Below, piece after piece: positions 27,654 to 36,287 of a DNA stretch of 64,000 bases. Within the stretch, counting starts at the first letter, position 1. Each line of letters begins with the position of its first letter. This DNA comes from Leptolyngbya sp. PLA1 (GTDB lineage Bacteria > Planctomycetota > Phycisphaerae > Phycisphaerales > UBA1924): positions 62,001 to 126,000 of the forward strand of contig QWIH01000002.1 in the NCBI GenBank assembly GCA_021405315.1, given 5' to 3'. The translations under genes were made by a program, and so were the position numbers. Under the pieces are notes generated by a model. That model made no database searches and was not told the origin of the DNA. It saw only the letters and a list, made by a program, of their open reading frames with translations.

Positions 27654-28467
27654 ACGCGAGGAGATCGCCCGGGGGCGCGAGGCCACGCCGCTGGAGGAAC
27701 TCCGAGCGAGGGTCGCGGGCATGCCTCGGCCCCGCAACTTCTTCACCGCGGTGACGAGACAGCCCAGGCTGGGCACGCGGATCATCGCAGAGGTCAAGCG
27801 AAAAAGCCCCTCGGCGGGGTGGATGAGGCCCGAGTACGCGGGCGAGGGCTTCAGACCGGAGGACATCGCCTCACGGTATCACAGGGCGGGGGCGGCGGCG
27901 ATCTCCTGCCTCACGGACGAGCGGTATTTCGGCGGGCACCTGTCGTACATCGAGAGGATCCGAGCGGCGGTGCCGCTGCCCGTGCTGCGGAAGGACTTCA
28001 TCGTCGATCCGTGGCAGGTGTGGGAAAGCCGTGCCGCGGGCGCGGACGCCGTGCTCTTGATCGCCGAATGCCTCACGCTGTCGGAGCTGAGCGACCTGCT
28101 GATCCTGTCGCACGAGCTGGGCCTGACGACGCTGCTGGAGGCCCACGGGAAGGAGCAGGTGCGGCGGGTGCTGGACAGGGTGGGGTTCCCGCTGCCCTCC
28201 TACGCACTGCTGGGAATCAACAACAGGGATCTGACGACCATGCGGGTGGACCTGGACCAGACGCTGCGTCTTGCGGAACTCGTGGAGGACACCACGATCC
28301 TGGTCAGCGAGTCCGGGATCAGGACGCCGGCGGACCTCACGCGGCTGCGCGGGGCGGGGGTGCGCATCGCGCTGGTCGGAGAGCACCTGATGAAGGCAGA
28401 GGACCCCGGGCGTGCGCTCGCGGAGTTGCTGGCCAGAGATCCGGCCAAGAATGACCACGGTTCGTAG
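27595..28467 (+). CDS. trpC: indole-3-glycerol phosphate synthase
   Basis: Closes the indole ring in tryptophan synthesis (CdRP to indole-3-glycerol phosphate). The 290-residue TIM barrel opens with VLAEIVAHKREEI, as in other TrpC proteins. It shows IIAEVKRKSPSAGW (catalytic Lys), CLTDERYFGG, VLRKDFIVDPWQV, EAHGKEQV, GINNRDLTTMRVDL and SESGIRTPADL. It is not fused to TrpF. ATG 27595 is supported by the conserved N-terminus. The remaining trp genes are not in the window. A short tail after the barrel (ARDPAKNDHGS) is nonconserved. Confidence 0.97.
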   Translation: MEPTPHQPTPAVLAEIVAHKREEIARGREATPLEELRARVAGMPRPRNFFTAVTRQPRLGTRIIAEVKRKSPSAGWMRPEYAGEGFRPEDIASRYHRAGAAAISCLTDERYFGGHLSYIERIRAAVPLPVLRKDFIVDPWQVWESRAAGADAVLLIAECLTLSELSDLLILSHELGLTTLLEAHGKEQVRRVLDRVGFPLPSYALLGINNRDLTTMRVDLDQTLRLAELVEDTTILVSESGIRTPADLTRLRGAGVRIALVGEHLMKAEDPGRALAELLARDPAKNDHGS

Positions 28468-28502
28468 AGGCCGGAGGAATCCCCGGCGGGAGTGCCACTG
28501 TG

Positions 28503-29855
28503 ATGCGGACGCGAATGGTGGGCGTGTGCGTGCTGATGCTGGCCGCGGGCGTGCACGCGCAGGACACCAGCACGATCGAAGAGCAGGGGCAGGAGGGTGG
28601 CCAGCCCGGGGCAACTTCGCCGGAGGTTCCCAAGGTCCAGAAGCAGCCACCATCAGCACCGGCGGCGCTCCCGGGGCGGGAGTTCTTCGAGCGGGCAGCG
28701 GCGGCGGTGCAGGCCGCGACGTCCATCTCCTACCGCGGGCGCTCGTTCGCGACCGGGGGCCTGATGGGCTCGATGACTCCGACCATCGAGTCGGAAGTCC
28801 AGCAGATCCGCGCCGCGGGAGGTGCGATGCCGGGCTGGCGGCTGCGCGTCACGGGTCGGAGCACGCCGACCAAGGGGGACCCGACAGAGTTCGACGTTGC
28901 CTGGCTGGTGGGGACGGTCGAGGCCGTCGATCACGCGGGCAAGGTGGTCGCGGAGCGGGGTGTCAGCGAGGCCCGAAGGCTGAAGGGCTATTCGATCGGG
29001 AACATGGGGCGCATGGATGACATGAGCGCCATGCGGCCCTTCGCCCGCGAGCTCGGCGCGGCGTCGTACGAGATCGGGACCGCGGAAGAAGTGGGCGGAG
29101 TCTCCTGCGACGTGGTGACCGCAGTTACGGGGACCAACGCGCGGACCACCTGGTGGTTCGGCGTCGAGGATCACCTCCCCCGGCGCTCGAAGCGGCTGAT
29201 CCCGGGGGGCAAGGGCGAGGACTCGTTCATGGTCTTTGAGGTGTCAGACCTGAGGCTCAATCAGGCCAGCACCGGGGCCGCGAAGAACCTCCGGGTGACG
29301 GTGCCCGAGGGATACACGGAAGACAGGCCGGTGAGGCCCGTGGCGGCGCCGCCCGAAGCTGCTGCAAAGCCGGCGGAGACTGCGGCGGCGACGCCCGCGG
29401 CGCCCGCAGCACCCGCCGGCCCGACTCGGGCGCCCGAGTTCGAGCTGGAGGACGAGACGGGGGCGAAGGTGAGCCTGGCCTCGCTCCAGGGCAGCGTGGT
29501 GGTGCTGGAGTTCGCGGGGAGTTGGGCCGTGGCCTGCCGCGAGTCAAAGCCGGAGCTGGCAACGCTCGCCGCGGCGAAGGAGCCCCTCGGGGTGAAGTTC
29601 TACTCCATCGCGGTCCGGGAGAGGACGAAGGAGAGGGCGATCGCGGAGCATCGGAAGGTGGGCGGCTCGGTGAAGCTGCTGCTGAACGGGGACAGAGTCG
29701 CGCGAGACTATGGAGTGAGGGCGTACCCGTCGTACGCGGTGGTGGACAAGCAGGGTCTGCTGGTGCTGGGCCCCAAGGTGTGGGAGGGTGCGGCAACGAA
29801 AGATGAACTCGGGCGAGCGGTGGACGCAGCGCTGGTGCAAGACCCCAAGCCCTAG
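28503..29855 (+). CDS. exported two-domain protein with a thioredoxin-like domain missing one catalytic Cys
   Basis: A 450-residue secreted protein. After the signal peptide (1-21, AAGVHAQ) and a Pro/Gln-rich linker comes a LolA-like or DUF2092-like beta domain (~55-270). An Ala/Pro linker follows, then a redoxin domain (~305-450: APEFELEDETGAKVSLASL, VLEFAGSWAVACRESKPEL). The WCxxC active site reads W341-A-V-A-C345, so only the resolving-side Cys remains. Disulfide exchange by the normal two-Cys route is therefore not possible. The cis-Pro region (GVRAYPSYAVV) is intact. GTG 28500 directly precedes ATG 28503. It follows trpC on the same strand after 35 nt. Confidence 0.8.
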   Translation: MRTRMVGVCVLMLAAGVHAQDTSTIEEQGQEGGQPGATSPEVPKVQKQPPSAPAALPGREFFERAAAAVQAATSISYRGRSFATGGLMGSMTPTIESEVQQIRAAGGAMPGWRLRVTGRSTPTKGDPTEFDVAWLVGTVEAVDHAGKVVAERGVSEARRLKGYSIGNMGRMDDMSAMRPFARELGAASYEIGTAEEVGGVSCDVVTAVTGTNARTTWWFGVEDHLPRRSKRLIPGGKGEDSFMVFEVSDLRLNQASTGAAKNLRVTVPEGYTEDRPVRPVAAPPEAAAKPAETAAATPAAPAAPAGPTRAPEFELEDETGAKVSLASLQGSVVVLEFAGSWAVACRESKPELATLAAAKEPLGVKFYSIAVRERTKERAIAEHRKVGGSVKLLLNGDRVARDYGVRAYPSYAVVDKQGLLVLGPKVWEGAATKDELGRAVDAALVQDPKP

Positions 29856-29874
29856 CCACGGGCGGGGCGACCGC

Positions 29875-29880
29875 TATACT
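29875..29880 (+). promoter_or_regulatory. probable -10 element of tRNA-Ile
   Basis: TATACT lies 38 nt before the tRNA-Ile gene. The -35 region is GC-rich and not recognisable. Confidence 0.4.
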
Positions 29881-29917
29881 TCCGACCCGTCCGGGAAACC
29901 GGGAGGGGGAACAGATC

Positions 29918-29991
<74 letters not shown>

Positions 29992-30107
29992 TTGCGAGGA
30001 GCGGTGAGTTCCTCGGTGTCGGCGGGGGGATCCGGACGCAACTATGATGAAGTTTGGTGGCCGGTCCGGTAGAAGCGCGGACGGGTCATGGCTTGGAAGG
30101 AGCGATC

Positions 30108-30410
30108 ATGCGGGTCGAAGTGATCGGGAAGAACTTTGAGATCTCGGAGCCGATCCGGGACTACGCGGTGAACAAGGCGAACAAGCTGACGAAGTATTTC
30201 GACGGGCTGCAGCTTGTGACCGTGCGGATCATGAAGGTCAACCACAAGGCGAACGCCGAGTACGAGGCCGAGATCATCCTGGACGTGGAGAAGCACGACG
30301 ACTTCGTGTCGCACGCCACCGGGCAGGACGCCTACGCGGCGATCGACCTGGTGATGGAAAAGGGCGAGCGGCAACTGCGCGACTTCAAGGAGCAGTTGAA
30401 GAAGCAGTAG
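30108..30410 (+). CDS. hpf: ribosome hibernation-promoting factor, short form
   Basis: Binds the 30S decoding centre and promotes inactive 70S or 100S ribosomes in stationary phase. The 100-residue protein matches the HPF/YfiA fold from MRVEVIGKNFEISEPIRDYA to the basic RQLRDFKEQLKKQ end. It is the short form, without the dimerising C-terminal domain of long HPF. GGAAGGAG lies about 6 nt before ATG 30108. It heads an hpf-EIIA-HPr cluster with 18-nt and 50-nt gaps, echoing the proteobacterial rpoN-hpf-ptsN-npr order, but rpoN is absent. Confidence 0.95.
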   Translation: MRVEVIGKNFEISEPIRDYAVNKANKLTKYFDGLQLVTVRIMKVNHKANAEYEAEIILDVEKHDDFVSHATGQDAYAAIDLVMEKGERQLRDFKEQLKKQ

Positions 30411-30428
30411 CGCCCTCTGGAGCCCCCG

Positions 30429-30908
30429 GTGGTCAAGCTTCTGGACATGATCGGGCCCGGCGCCATCGTGGCCCCGCTCACGGCGGGGGATCGCGATGGG
30501 GCGGTCCGCGAACTCGTGGAGTCTCTGACCGCGGCGGGGGCTTCGCCCGCGTCGCTGAAGGACGAGCTCATCGCCAAGCTGCTGGCCAGGGAGAAGGTGC
30601 ACTCGACCGGCTTCGGCCGCGGAGTGGCCGTGCCCCACGCCAAGCACGCGGGGCTGAACCGGCTCATCGCGGCGGTGGGCCTCTCTCCCCGCGGGATCGA
30701 CTTCGCCTCGCTGGACAAGCAGCCCGTGTACTCGGTCTTCCTGCTGCTGAGCCCGGAAAGCAGGCCCGAGGAGCACCTCCAGGCCATGGAGGTGCTGTTC
30801 AAGAACCTGACGAAGGACTCGTTCCGTCGGGGTCTTCGTCAGGCGCGGGGCGAGGAGGAGGTGCGGGCGATCCTTCGGGAGGCGGATTCGCACCAGTTGG
30901 CCGGATAA
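30429..30908 (+). CDS. ptsN: PTS EIIA domain protein (PtsN/fructose type)
   Basis: Single-domain phosphotransferase EIIA, 159 residues, of the nitrogen/fructose family. The phosphorylated His is His70 in GRGVAVPHAKHAGL. FLLLSPESRPEEHLQAMEVL and LTKDSFRRGL follow in the normal places. The start is GTG 30429. No EIIB or EIIC sugar-transport domain is nearby, so a regulatory role as in PTS-Ntr is likely. Its phosphoryl donor should be the HPr encoded 50 nt downstream. Enzyme I is not in the window. Confidence 0.92.
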   Translation: MVKLLDMIGPGAIVAPLTAGDRDGAVRELVESLTAAGASPASLKDELIAKLLAREKVHSTGFGRGVAVPHAKHAGLNRLIAAVGLSPRGIDFASLDKQPVYSVFLLLSPESRPEEHLQAMEVLFKNLTKDSFRRGLRQARGEEEVRAILREADSHQLAG

Positions 30909-30958
30909 GCAAGGGGCGGGCACGGTCGAAGGTCGCCGGGCCCGGAAAGGGAGCGTCG

Positions 30959-31234
30959 GTGGCGGACACGGTGTCGATCAAGGTGAAGGTCGTGAATCGT
31001 CTGGGGCTGCATGCGCGCCCGGCGATGGCCTTCGTCGACCTTGCCGCGACCTTTGCCGCCACGATCTGGGTGGTGAAGGGTGACACAAAGGTCGACGGGA
31101 AGTCGATCATGCAGATGATGATGCTCGCGGCGAGCCAGGGGAGCGAGCTTGAGGTGATCGCCGAGGGAGCGGACGCCGCGAAGGCGTGCGAAGCGCTCTC
31201 GAAGCTGGTCGCCAACGGCTTTGACGAGGAATAG
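30959..31234 (+). CDS. ptsH: HPr phosphocarrier protein
   Basis: A 91-residue HPr. His18 in RLGLHARPA is the Enzyme I phosphorylation site, and Ser49 in VDGKSIMQMMML matches the regulatory Ser46 site used by HPr kinase. Having both sites suggests that an HprK is encoded elsewhere. The start is GTG 30959, preceded by AAAGGGAG. It follows the EIIA gene and precedes aroC, which appears to have its own promoter. Confidence 0.94.
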   Translation: MADTVSIKVKVVNRLGLHARPAMAFVDLAATFAATIWVVKGDTKVDGKSIMQMMMLAASQGSELEVIAEGADAAKACEALSKLVANGFDEE

Positions 31235-31237
31235 CGC

Positions 31238-31248
31238 TACCCTCGCGC
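31238..31248 (+). promoter_or_regulatory. -10-like hexamer before aroC
   Basis: TACCCT (31238-31243) is 5 nt before ATG 31249, inside the 14-nt gap after ptsH. There is no Shine-Dalgarno sequence. Confidence 0.35.
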
Positions 31249-32445
31249 ATGCCACGTCTGGACTATCTGACCGCCGGCGAGTCACACGGGCCGGGGATGC
31301 TCTGCATCGTGTCGGGGATTCCCTCCGGGGTGCGGATCGACACCGCAAGGATCGATGCCTGCCTCGCGCGGCGGCAGGGCGGGTACGGGCGCGGGGGGCG
31401 CCAGAGAATCGAGCGGGACTCCGTGGAGGTCCTGAGCGGGGTGCGTGCGGGCGTCTCGATGGGATCTCCGATCACCCTGCGGGTCGCGAACCGTGACGCC
31501 AGGCTGGACGACGCAGCCAAGACGCCGCCCGTCTTCAGGCCGCGCCCCGGTCACGCCGACCTGGCGGGGTCGATCAAGCACCTCACCACGGACTGCCGAG
31601 GGGTGCTGGAGCGGGCGAGCGCGCGGGAAACGACGGCCCGCGTGGCGGCGGGAGCGCTCGCGGGCGAGATGCTCCGGGAGTTCGGCATCGAGGCGATGGC
31701 ATTCACCAGGAGCATCCTGGGTGAGTCGTGCGGGGTGGAGGTGCGCGAACAGAACTGGCGAGACGTGCGCGCCGCCCGCGACGCCAGCGAAACGTACTGC
31801 CCCGACTCCGAGGCGACGGCAAGACAGGTGCGGGCGATCCACGCGGCGAAGCTGGACAAGGACACCGCGGGGGGCGTGGTGGAGGCGCATGTGTTCGGCG
31901 TGCCGCCGGGTCTGGGGAGCTGTGCGGACTGGCGCGACCGCCTGGACGCGAGGCTGGCGGGGGCCGTGATGGGCGTGCAGGCGATCAAGGGCGTCGAGAT
32001 CGGGCTGGGGATGGCCTGCGCCTCGCGGCCCGGAAGCCGCGTGCACGACCCCATCGGATACGACGCCTCGCTCAGAGAGGGGCACCACTCCCTCGGGTTC
32101 GTCAGGCCCTCGAACAACGCGGGCGGGATCGAGGGCGGCATGAGCAACGGCCAGCCGATCGTGGTCCGGGCGGCGATGAAGCCGATCTCGACGCTGGTGC
32201 GGGGCCTCCCGAGCGTGGACCTGAACTCCAAGGAGGCTGAGGCAAGCCAGTACGAGCGGAGCGACATCTGCGCGGTGCCCGCGGCCGGTGTTGTGGTGGA
32301 GGCCGTGGTGCTCTTCGAGGTCGCGCGGGCCTTCTGCGACAAGTTCGCGGGCGACTCGCTCACGGAGGTTCGGGGCCAGTGGGAGTCGTACCTGAAGCTT
32401 GCGCGGAATCTTCCCCTGGATCCGCCGGCGATGACGCTCGCCTGA
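31249..32445 (+). CDS. aroC: chorismate synthase
   Basis: Last shikimate-pathway step, converting EPSP to chorismate with reduced FMN. The 398-residue protein shows the three family signatures: GESHGPGMLCIVSGIPSGV at the N-terminus, RASARETTARVAAGA near residue 127 and the NNAGGIEGGMSNGQPI segment near 290. The length is slightly above the usual 360-390. ATG 31249 has no Shine-Dalgarno sequence but has a -10-like hexamer 5 nt upstream. It is convergent with the permease gene with only 4 nt between the stops. Confidence 0.98.
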   Translation: MPRLDYLTAGESHGPGMLCIVSGIPSGVRIDTARIDACLARRQGGYGRGGRQRIERDSVEVLSGVRAGVSMGSPITLRVANRDARLDDAAKTPPVFRPRPGHADLAGSIKHLTTDCRGVLERASARETTARVAAGALAGEMLREFGIEAMAFTRSILGESCGVEVREQNWRDVRAARDASETYCPDSEATARQVRAIHAAKLDKDTAGGVVEAHVFGVPPGLGSCADWRDRLDARLAGAVMGVQAIKGVEIGLGMACASRPGSRVHDPIGYDASLREGHHSLGFVRPSNNAGGIEGGMSNGQPIVVRAAMKPISTLVRGLPSVDLNSKEAEASQYERSDICAVPAAGVVVEAVVLFEVARAFCDKFAGDSLTEVRGQWESYLKLARNLPLDPPAMTLA

Positions 32446-32449
32446 GCCG

Positions 32450-33769
32450 TCACGCGGACGCGGGGCGGCGGAACACGTCCCAGACGAAGTACGCGGGCAC
32501 TCCGGCGGACATGATGCTCAGCCAGAGGAGCGTGCCTTTCCAGTCTTCGGCGATGGTGATGACGGTCATGCCCCCCGCGGCGAGCACGAACACCCCCGGC
32601 ACCACGGGGTAACCCCAGCAGCGGTACGGGCGAGGACGATCGGCCTGGGTGCGCCTGAGCACGAAGATGGCGGCGGCGGCGAGCGCGTACCACACCCACA
32701 TGGTGAAGACGAACCCGCCCGCGAGCTTCTCGAAGGTCTTGACGAAGATCGTGGCCATGCAGGAGAGCGCGAGCTGGACGGTGAGCGCGACCCAGGGCGT
32801 CTTCCAGCGCGGATGGACGCCGGACAGGAACGCGAAGAGCAGGCCGTCGCGGGACTGCTGGTAGGTGACGCGGGCGCCGGTCATGATCGAGCCGTGCGTG
32901 CTGCCCGAGGTTGAGACAATCACAAGGGCCGCCGCCGCGAGGCCCGCCGCCGGCCCGAGGAGCGCCGCGAAGACCGCCGGTGCGACGGTGTCTGCACCCC
33001 GCATCTTCTCCAGCGGGACCAGGACGAAGAACGCGATGTTGACCAGCACGTAGAGGAGCGTCGTGGCGAGCGTCCCCAGCACGAAGACGCGGGGGAGGTT
33101 CTTCTGCGGGTCCTTGATCTCGCCCGCGATGGCGCCGACATCGCTCCAGCCGTCGTACGTCCACATGATGCCGGCAAAGACCGGGACGAGTGCGCGGGTG
33201 AACGAGCCGGGCTCGAGGGTGCCGGACAGGTTGGCGGGCTCGGCCTTCCCGGTGATCCAGGGCAGAAGGACGATCGCGGAGAGCGCGGCGAACTTGAGCC
33301 CGGTGAGGAAGGTGGCGACACCCGCCGAGAGGACCACGCCCCGGATGTTGATGGCGGTCAAGAGCATGAGCATCGCGATCGTGGGCCATCGCACGTCCCA
33401 CGAAGTACCGAGCAGGGTGTTGAGGTGTTCCGCAAAGACGACCGCGATGCCGGCGGCGGCGAGGGGCTTGGAGACGAGCATGTACGACCAGCCGAACACG
33501 AACGCGACGCACCGGCCGTAGGCCTCGCGGAGGAAGACGTACACGCCTCCGGACTGCGGGTGCAGGGTGGCGAGCTCGGCGTAGGTGAGCGCACCGAGCA
33601 GCGCGAGCACCCCGCCCGCGAGCCAGAGGGCGAGGATGACCACGGGGCTTGCGAGGTGCCCCGCGATCTGGGGCGGGGTGCGGAAGATGCCGGAGCCGAT
33701 GATGATGCCGACCTGCACCGCCGCCGCCCCCCAGACGGTGATGCGGCGAGGGAGGTCTGTGCTGGTCAT
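32450..33769 (-). CDS. APC superfamily amino acid permease
   Basis: Inner-membrane amino acid transporter with about 12 hydrophobic segments in 439 residues. The opening matches the family: ITVWGAAAVQVGIIIGSGIF contains the unwound helix-1 motif GSGIF that binds the substrate backbone. ALTYAELATLHPQSGGVYVFLREAYG follows, as in LAT and APC members. The substrate is unknown; the sequence looks closest to the LAT-like APC group. ATG 33769 has TACTCT 6 nt upstream, suggesting a leaderless mRNA. Confidence 0.92.
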   Translation of the reverse strand: MTSTDLPRRITVWGAAAVQVGIIIGSGIFRTPPQIAGHLASPVVILALWLAGGVLALLGALTYAELATLHPQSGGVYVFLREAYGRCVAFVFGWSYMLVSKPLAAAGIAVVFAEHLNTLLGTSWDVRWPTIAMLMLLTAINIRGVVLSAGVATFLTGLKFAALSAIVLLPWITGKAEPANLSGTLEPGSFTRALVPVFAGIMWTYDGWSDVGAIAGEIKDPQKNLPRVFVLGTLATTLLYVLVNIAFFVLVPLEKMRGADTVAPAVFAALLGPAAGLAAAALVIVSTSGSTHGSIMTGARVTYQQSRDGLLFAFLSGVHPRWKTPWVALTVQLALSCMATIFVKTFEKLAGGFVFTMWVWYALAAAAIFVLRRTQADRPRPYRCWGYPVVPGVFVLAAGGMTVITIAEDWKGTLLWLSIMSAGVPAYFVWDVFRRPASA

Positions 33770-33781
33770 GCGCGCAGAGTA
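33770..33781 (-). promoter_or_regulatory. -10-like hexamer before the amino acid permease gene
   Basis: On the minus strand TACTCT (33781-33776) is followed by GCGCGC and then the ATG. No ribosome binding site fits in this space. Confidence 0.4.
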
Positions 33782-33827
33782 CCCGAAACTCCGGGCGATT
33801 GGAGATGGGCGGTCGGGCGTGCGGAGC

Positions 33828-34946
33828 TCACGCCACGGTCGCGAAGTACGCGGCGAGCACGTCGCGGGCGGCCTTCAGGTCCGAGAGGTCGATCATCTCC
33901 GTGACGGTGTGGATGTAGCGGGTACCGACCGTGATGCCGACGGCGCGTGCGCCCGCGGCGGCCTGCTGGGCGGCGGCGCCGTCCTGCCCGCCGGCGGCGA
34001 GGATGGACCGCTGATAACTGATCTTGTGCTTCTTCGCCACCGCCTCCACCTCCGCGACCAGGCGGTGGTCGGAGATGAAAGACGCGTCCTTGATGTGCAG
34101 CGCGAAGCCCTTGCCGTGGGTGGACACGGCCTCTTCGCCGGGCACCCCCGGGGTATCGCACGCGAGCGTGACGTCGATGCCGAAGCCGATGTCGGGGAGG
34201 ACGGCGTGGCTGGCGGTCCTGGCTCCGCGGAGGCCGACCTCCTCCTGGGTGGTGAAGGCCACCACGATCTCGCAGGCGTGCGCGGCGCCGCTCTCCACCA
34301 GCGAGCGGACGGACTCGATGCCGAGCCAGCACGCGACACGGTTGTCCAGCGCCTTGGACACGAACTTGTTGCCCAGGTGCAGCGCGGGCTCGTTCATCAC
34401 GATGTAATCACCGACGCGGACCTTCTTCTTGACCTCGTCGGCGGGGAGGCCGAGGTCCACGAAGAACTCCTTGACTTCCGGCACCTTCTCGCGGTCCTTC
34501 GGGCTGGAGATGTGCACGGGGCGGCCGCCCGGGTTCATCACGCCCGGGAAGTCGCCATCGTCGGTGCAGACCAGCACGCGACGGGAGAACAGATTGCGGG
34601 TGTCGAAGCCGCCGGCGGCGTTGGGCCAGATCCAGCCCTTGTCGTCGACGAAGGTGACGTAGAACCCGATCTCGTCCATGTGGCAGAGGAGCATGACGCG
34701 GGTCGGGCGGCCCTCCGCAGCGGCGCGGGGCTCGGGGCTGGGCTTGGCCTTGCCCTTCACCCGCGGGTTGCGCCGGCAGATGAGGTTCCCCATCACGTCG
34801 GTTTCAACGTGGTCGAACAGGCCGGCGATCTCGGCCTCGATGACGGCGCGAACGCGCTCCTCTCGCCCCGGCACGCCGGGCGTCTCGCAGAGTCGCTTGA
34901 GCAGGTCGACGTTCACGGTGTCCTTGCGCGCTTCCTTCTTCGCCAT
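33828..34946 (-). CDS. M42 family glutamyl/leucyl aminopeptidase
   Basis: Co-catalytic metallo-aminopeptidase of the M42 family, 372 residues, probably forming large tetrahedral (TET) cytosolic particles. Metal ligands and catalytic residues are visible: LLCHMDEIGFYV, SKALDNRVACWLG, FTTQEEVGLRGARTA, the DVT/D segment and the C-terminal His in RYIHTVTEMIDLSDL. An insertion of about 20 residues (NPRVKGKAKPSPEPRAAAEG) precedes the first ligand. AAAGG lies upstream of ATG 34946. It is divergent from ygfZ. Confidence 0.94.
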   Translation of the reverse strand: MAKKEARKDTVNVDLLKRLCETPGVPGREERVRAVIEAEIAGLFDHVETDVMGNLICRRNPRVKGKAKPSPEPRAAAEGRPTRVMLLCHMDEIGFYVTFVDDKGWIWPNAAGGFDTRNLFSRRVLVCTDDGDFPGVMNPGGRPVHISSPKDREKVPEVKEFFVDLGLPADEVKKKVRVGDYIVMNEPALHLGNKFVSKALDNRVACWLGIESVRSLVESGAAHACEIVVAFTTQEEVGLRGARTASHAVLPDIGFGIDVTLACDTPGVPGEEAVSTHGKGFALHIKDASFISDHRLVAEVEAVAKKHKISYQRSILAAGGQDGAAAQQAAAGARAVGITVGTRYIHTVTEMIDLSDLKAARDVLAAYFATVA

Positions 34947-35058
34947 GGGGGAATGCCTTTCGGTGGTTAAGCCGGATGATAGGTGCCGCGTGTGTGACGG
35001 GTGCCCCTGGAGTCGAACGCCCGATCTCACGCCGCGGTCCTCAAGATGCCGCGGCTCG

Positions 35059-35069
35059 TAGGATCCGTC
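35059..35069 (+). promoter_or_regulatory. -10-like hexamer before ygfZ
   Basis: TAGGAT (35059-35064) is 5 nt before ATG 35070. Part of it (AGGA) could instead act as a weak Shine-Dalgarno sequence, so this example is ambiguous. Confidence 0.3.
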
Positions 35070-36278
35070 ATGACGAACCCCAGTCCCCTCCTGGACCTTC
35101 ACGCCGATGCGGGTGCGGTGGTCTCGCCCTACGGCGAGGGGGAGGCGGCACCGCTCGTGGTGCAGACCTTCGGCGACCTTGGGCGGGAGTACGCGGCGCT
35201 CCGCACCGGCTGCGCGCTCCTGGACCTGCCCCAGCGGGCGGTGCTGGAGGTGACGGGACCGGACCGGCTGGACTTTCTCGGACGCATTCTCACGCAGGAA
35301 CTCAAGGGACTCTCGCCCTTTCGCGTGAGGCGGAGCTTCTGGCTCAGTCGGAAGGGGCGGATCGACGCCGATCTGCGGGTGATCGATCTGCCGAGCCGAA
35401 CCCTGTTGGAGGTCGACCTTCTGGCGGCGGAGCGCACGCTCTCCGGCCTCTCCGCGTACATCATCACCGAAGACTGCGCGATCCGCGGGCTCCAGGGCCT
35501 CACGCACCGGCTGGCGCTCCACGGGCCGACGGGCATGGACCTGCTTTCGGCGGTGGCGCAACCGGCAGGGGGCGCCGAGGCGAGCGGCCCCGGGCTGGAG
35601 CGACTGGACGAAGGAGCCGCGTGCGTCGCGAACGTCGCGGGGCACGACGTGGTCGTCTATCGAGAGGATACCGCCGGGACCACGGGGCTGGAGATGATCG
35701 TGCCCGCCACGGGCGTGGGAGCCGTGTATCGGCTGCTGCTGGAGGCGGGGCGCGTGAAGGACACGCCGGAAGGTGCGGCGACGGCGCCCAGCCGCTGGCG
35801 GGTGGTGGCGTCCCGCGTCCGGCTCTGCGCCGCGGGTTGGCACGCGTACAACGTCGCACGGATCGAGGCGGGGACTCCCATCTACAACCTGGACTTCGGC
35901 GCCGAATCGCTGCCCGCGGAGACGGGGGTGCTGCACGACCGGGTGAGCTTCACGAAGGGGTGCTATCTGGGTCAGGAGATCGTGGCGCGGATGCACGCAC
36001 GCGGGCAGAGCAAGCAGTCGCTCGTGCGGGTGCACTTCGAGAAACGAGAGGGGCGAGTGCTGCTCCCGGAGACCGGCGCGACCCTGGAGGATGAATCGGG
36101 AACAGGCGCGGTGGGGCTGGTCACGAGTTCCACGGTCGCGCCGTCACTTGGCTCTGTCGCGGTGGCGCTGGCGCAGGTGAAGTCGGCCTTCGCCTTGGCC
36201 GGAACGGTGCTGGTCGCGCAGACACCCGATGGGCCGGTGCGCGGGCGCGTGGAGGCATCGCTGAAGCCCGGGGCCTGA
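35070..36278 (+). CDS. ygfZ: folate-binding protein YgfZ
   Basis: Tetrahydrofolate-dependent factor related to the glycine cleavage T-protein, which supports assembly or repair of certain iron-sulfur enzymes. The 402-residue protein carries the diagnostic motif KGCYLGQEIVARMHARGQ near residue 296, with the reactive Cys. It also has GCALLDLPQRAVLEVTGPD and FLGRILTQELKGL in the N-terminal part. It is longer than E. coli YgfZ (326). A later start would lose the first domain strand. It is convergent with ribD, 9 nt apart. Confidence 0.92.
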   Translation: MTNPSPLLDLHADAGAVVSPYGEGEAAPLVVQTFGDLGREYAALRTGCALLDLPQRAVLEVTGPDRLDFLGRILTQELKGLSPFRVRRSFWLSRKGRIDADLRVIDLPSRTLLEVDLLAAERTLSGLSAYIITEDCAIRGLQGLTHRLALHGPTGMDLLSAVAQPAGGAEASGPGLERLDEGAACVANVAGHDVVVYREDTAGTTGLEMIVPATGVGAVYRLLLEAGRVKDTPEGAATAPSRWRVVASRVRLCAAGWHAYNVARIEAGTPIYNLDFGAESLPAETGVLHDRVSFTKGCYLGQEIVARMHARGQSKQSLVRVHFEKREGRVLLPETGATLEDESGTGAVGLVTSSTVAPSLGSVAVALAQVKSAFALAGTVLVAQTPDGPVRGRVEASLKPGA

Positions 36279-36287
36279 CGCGGGGGA

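Noticed and set aside
26658-28467. Frameshift or gene fusion between trpC and the CPBP protease
   Set aside because: They are on opposite strands, and both have intact motifs. The issue is only the protease start.
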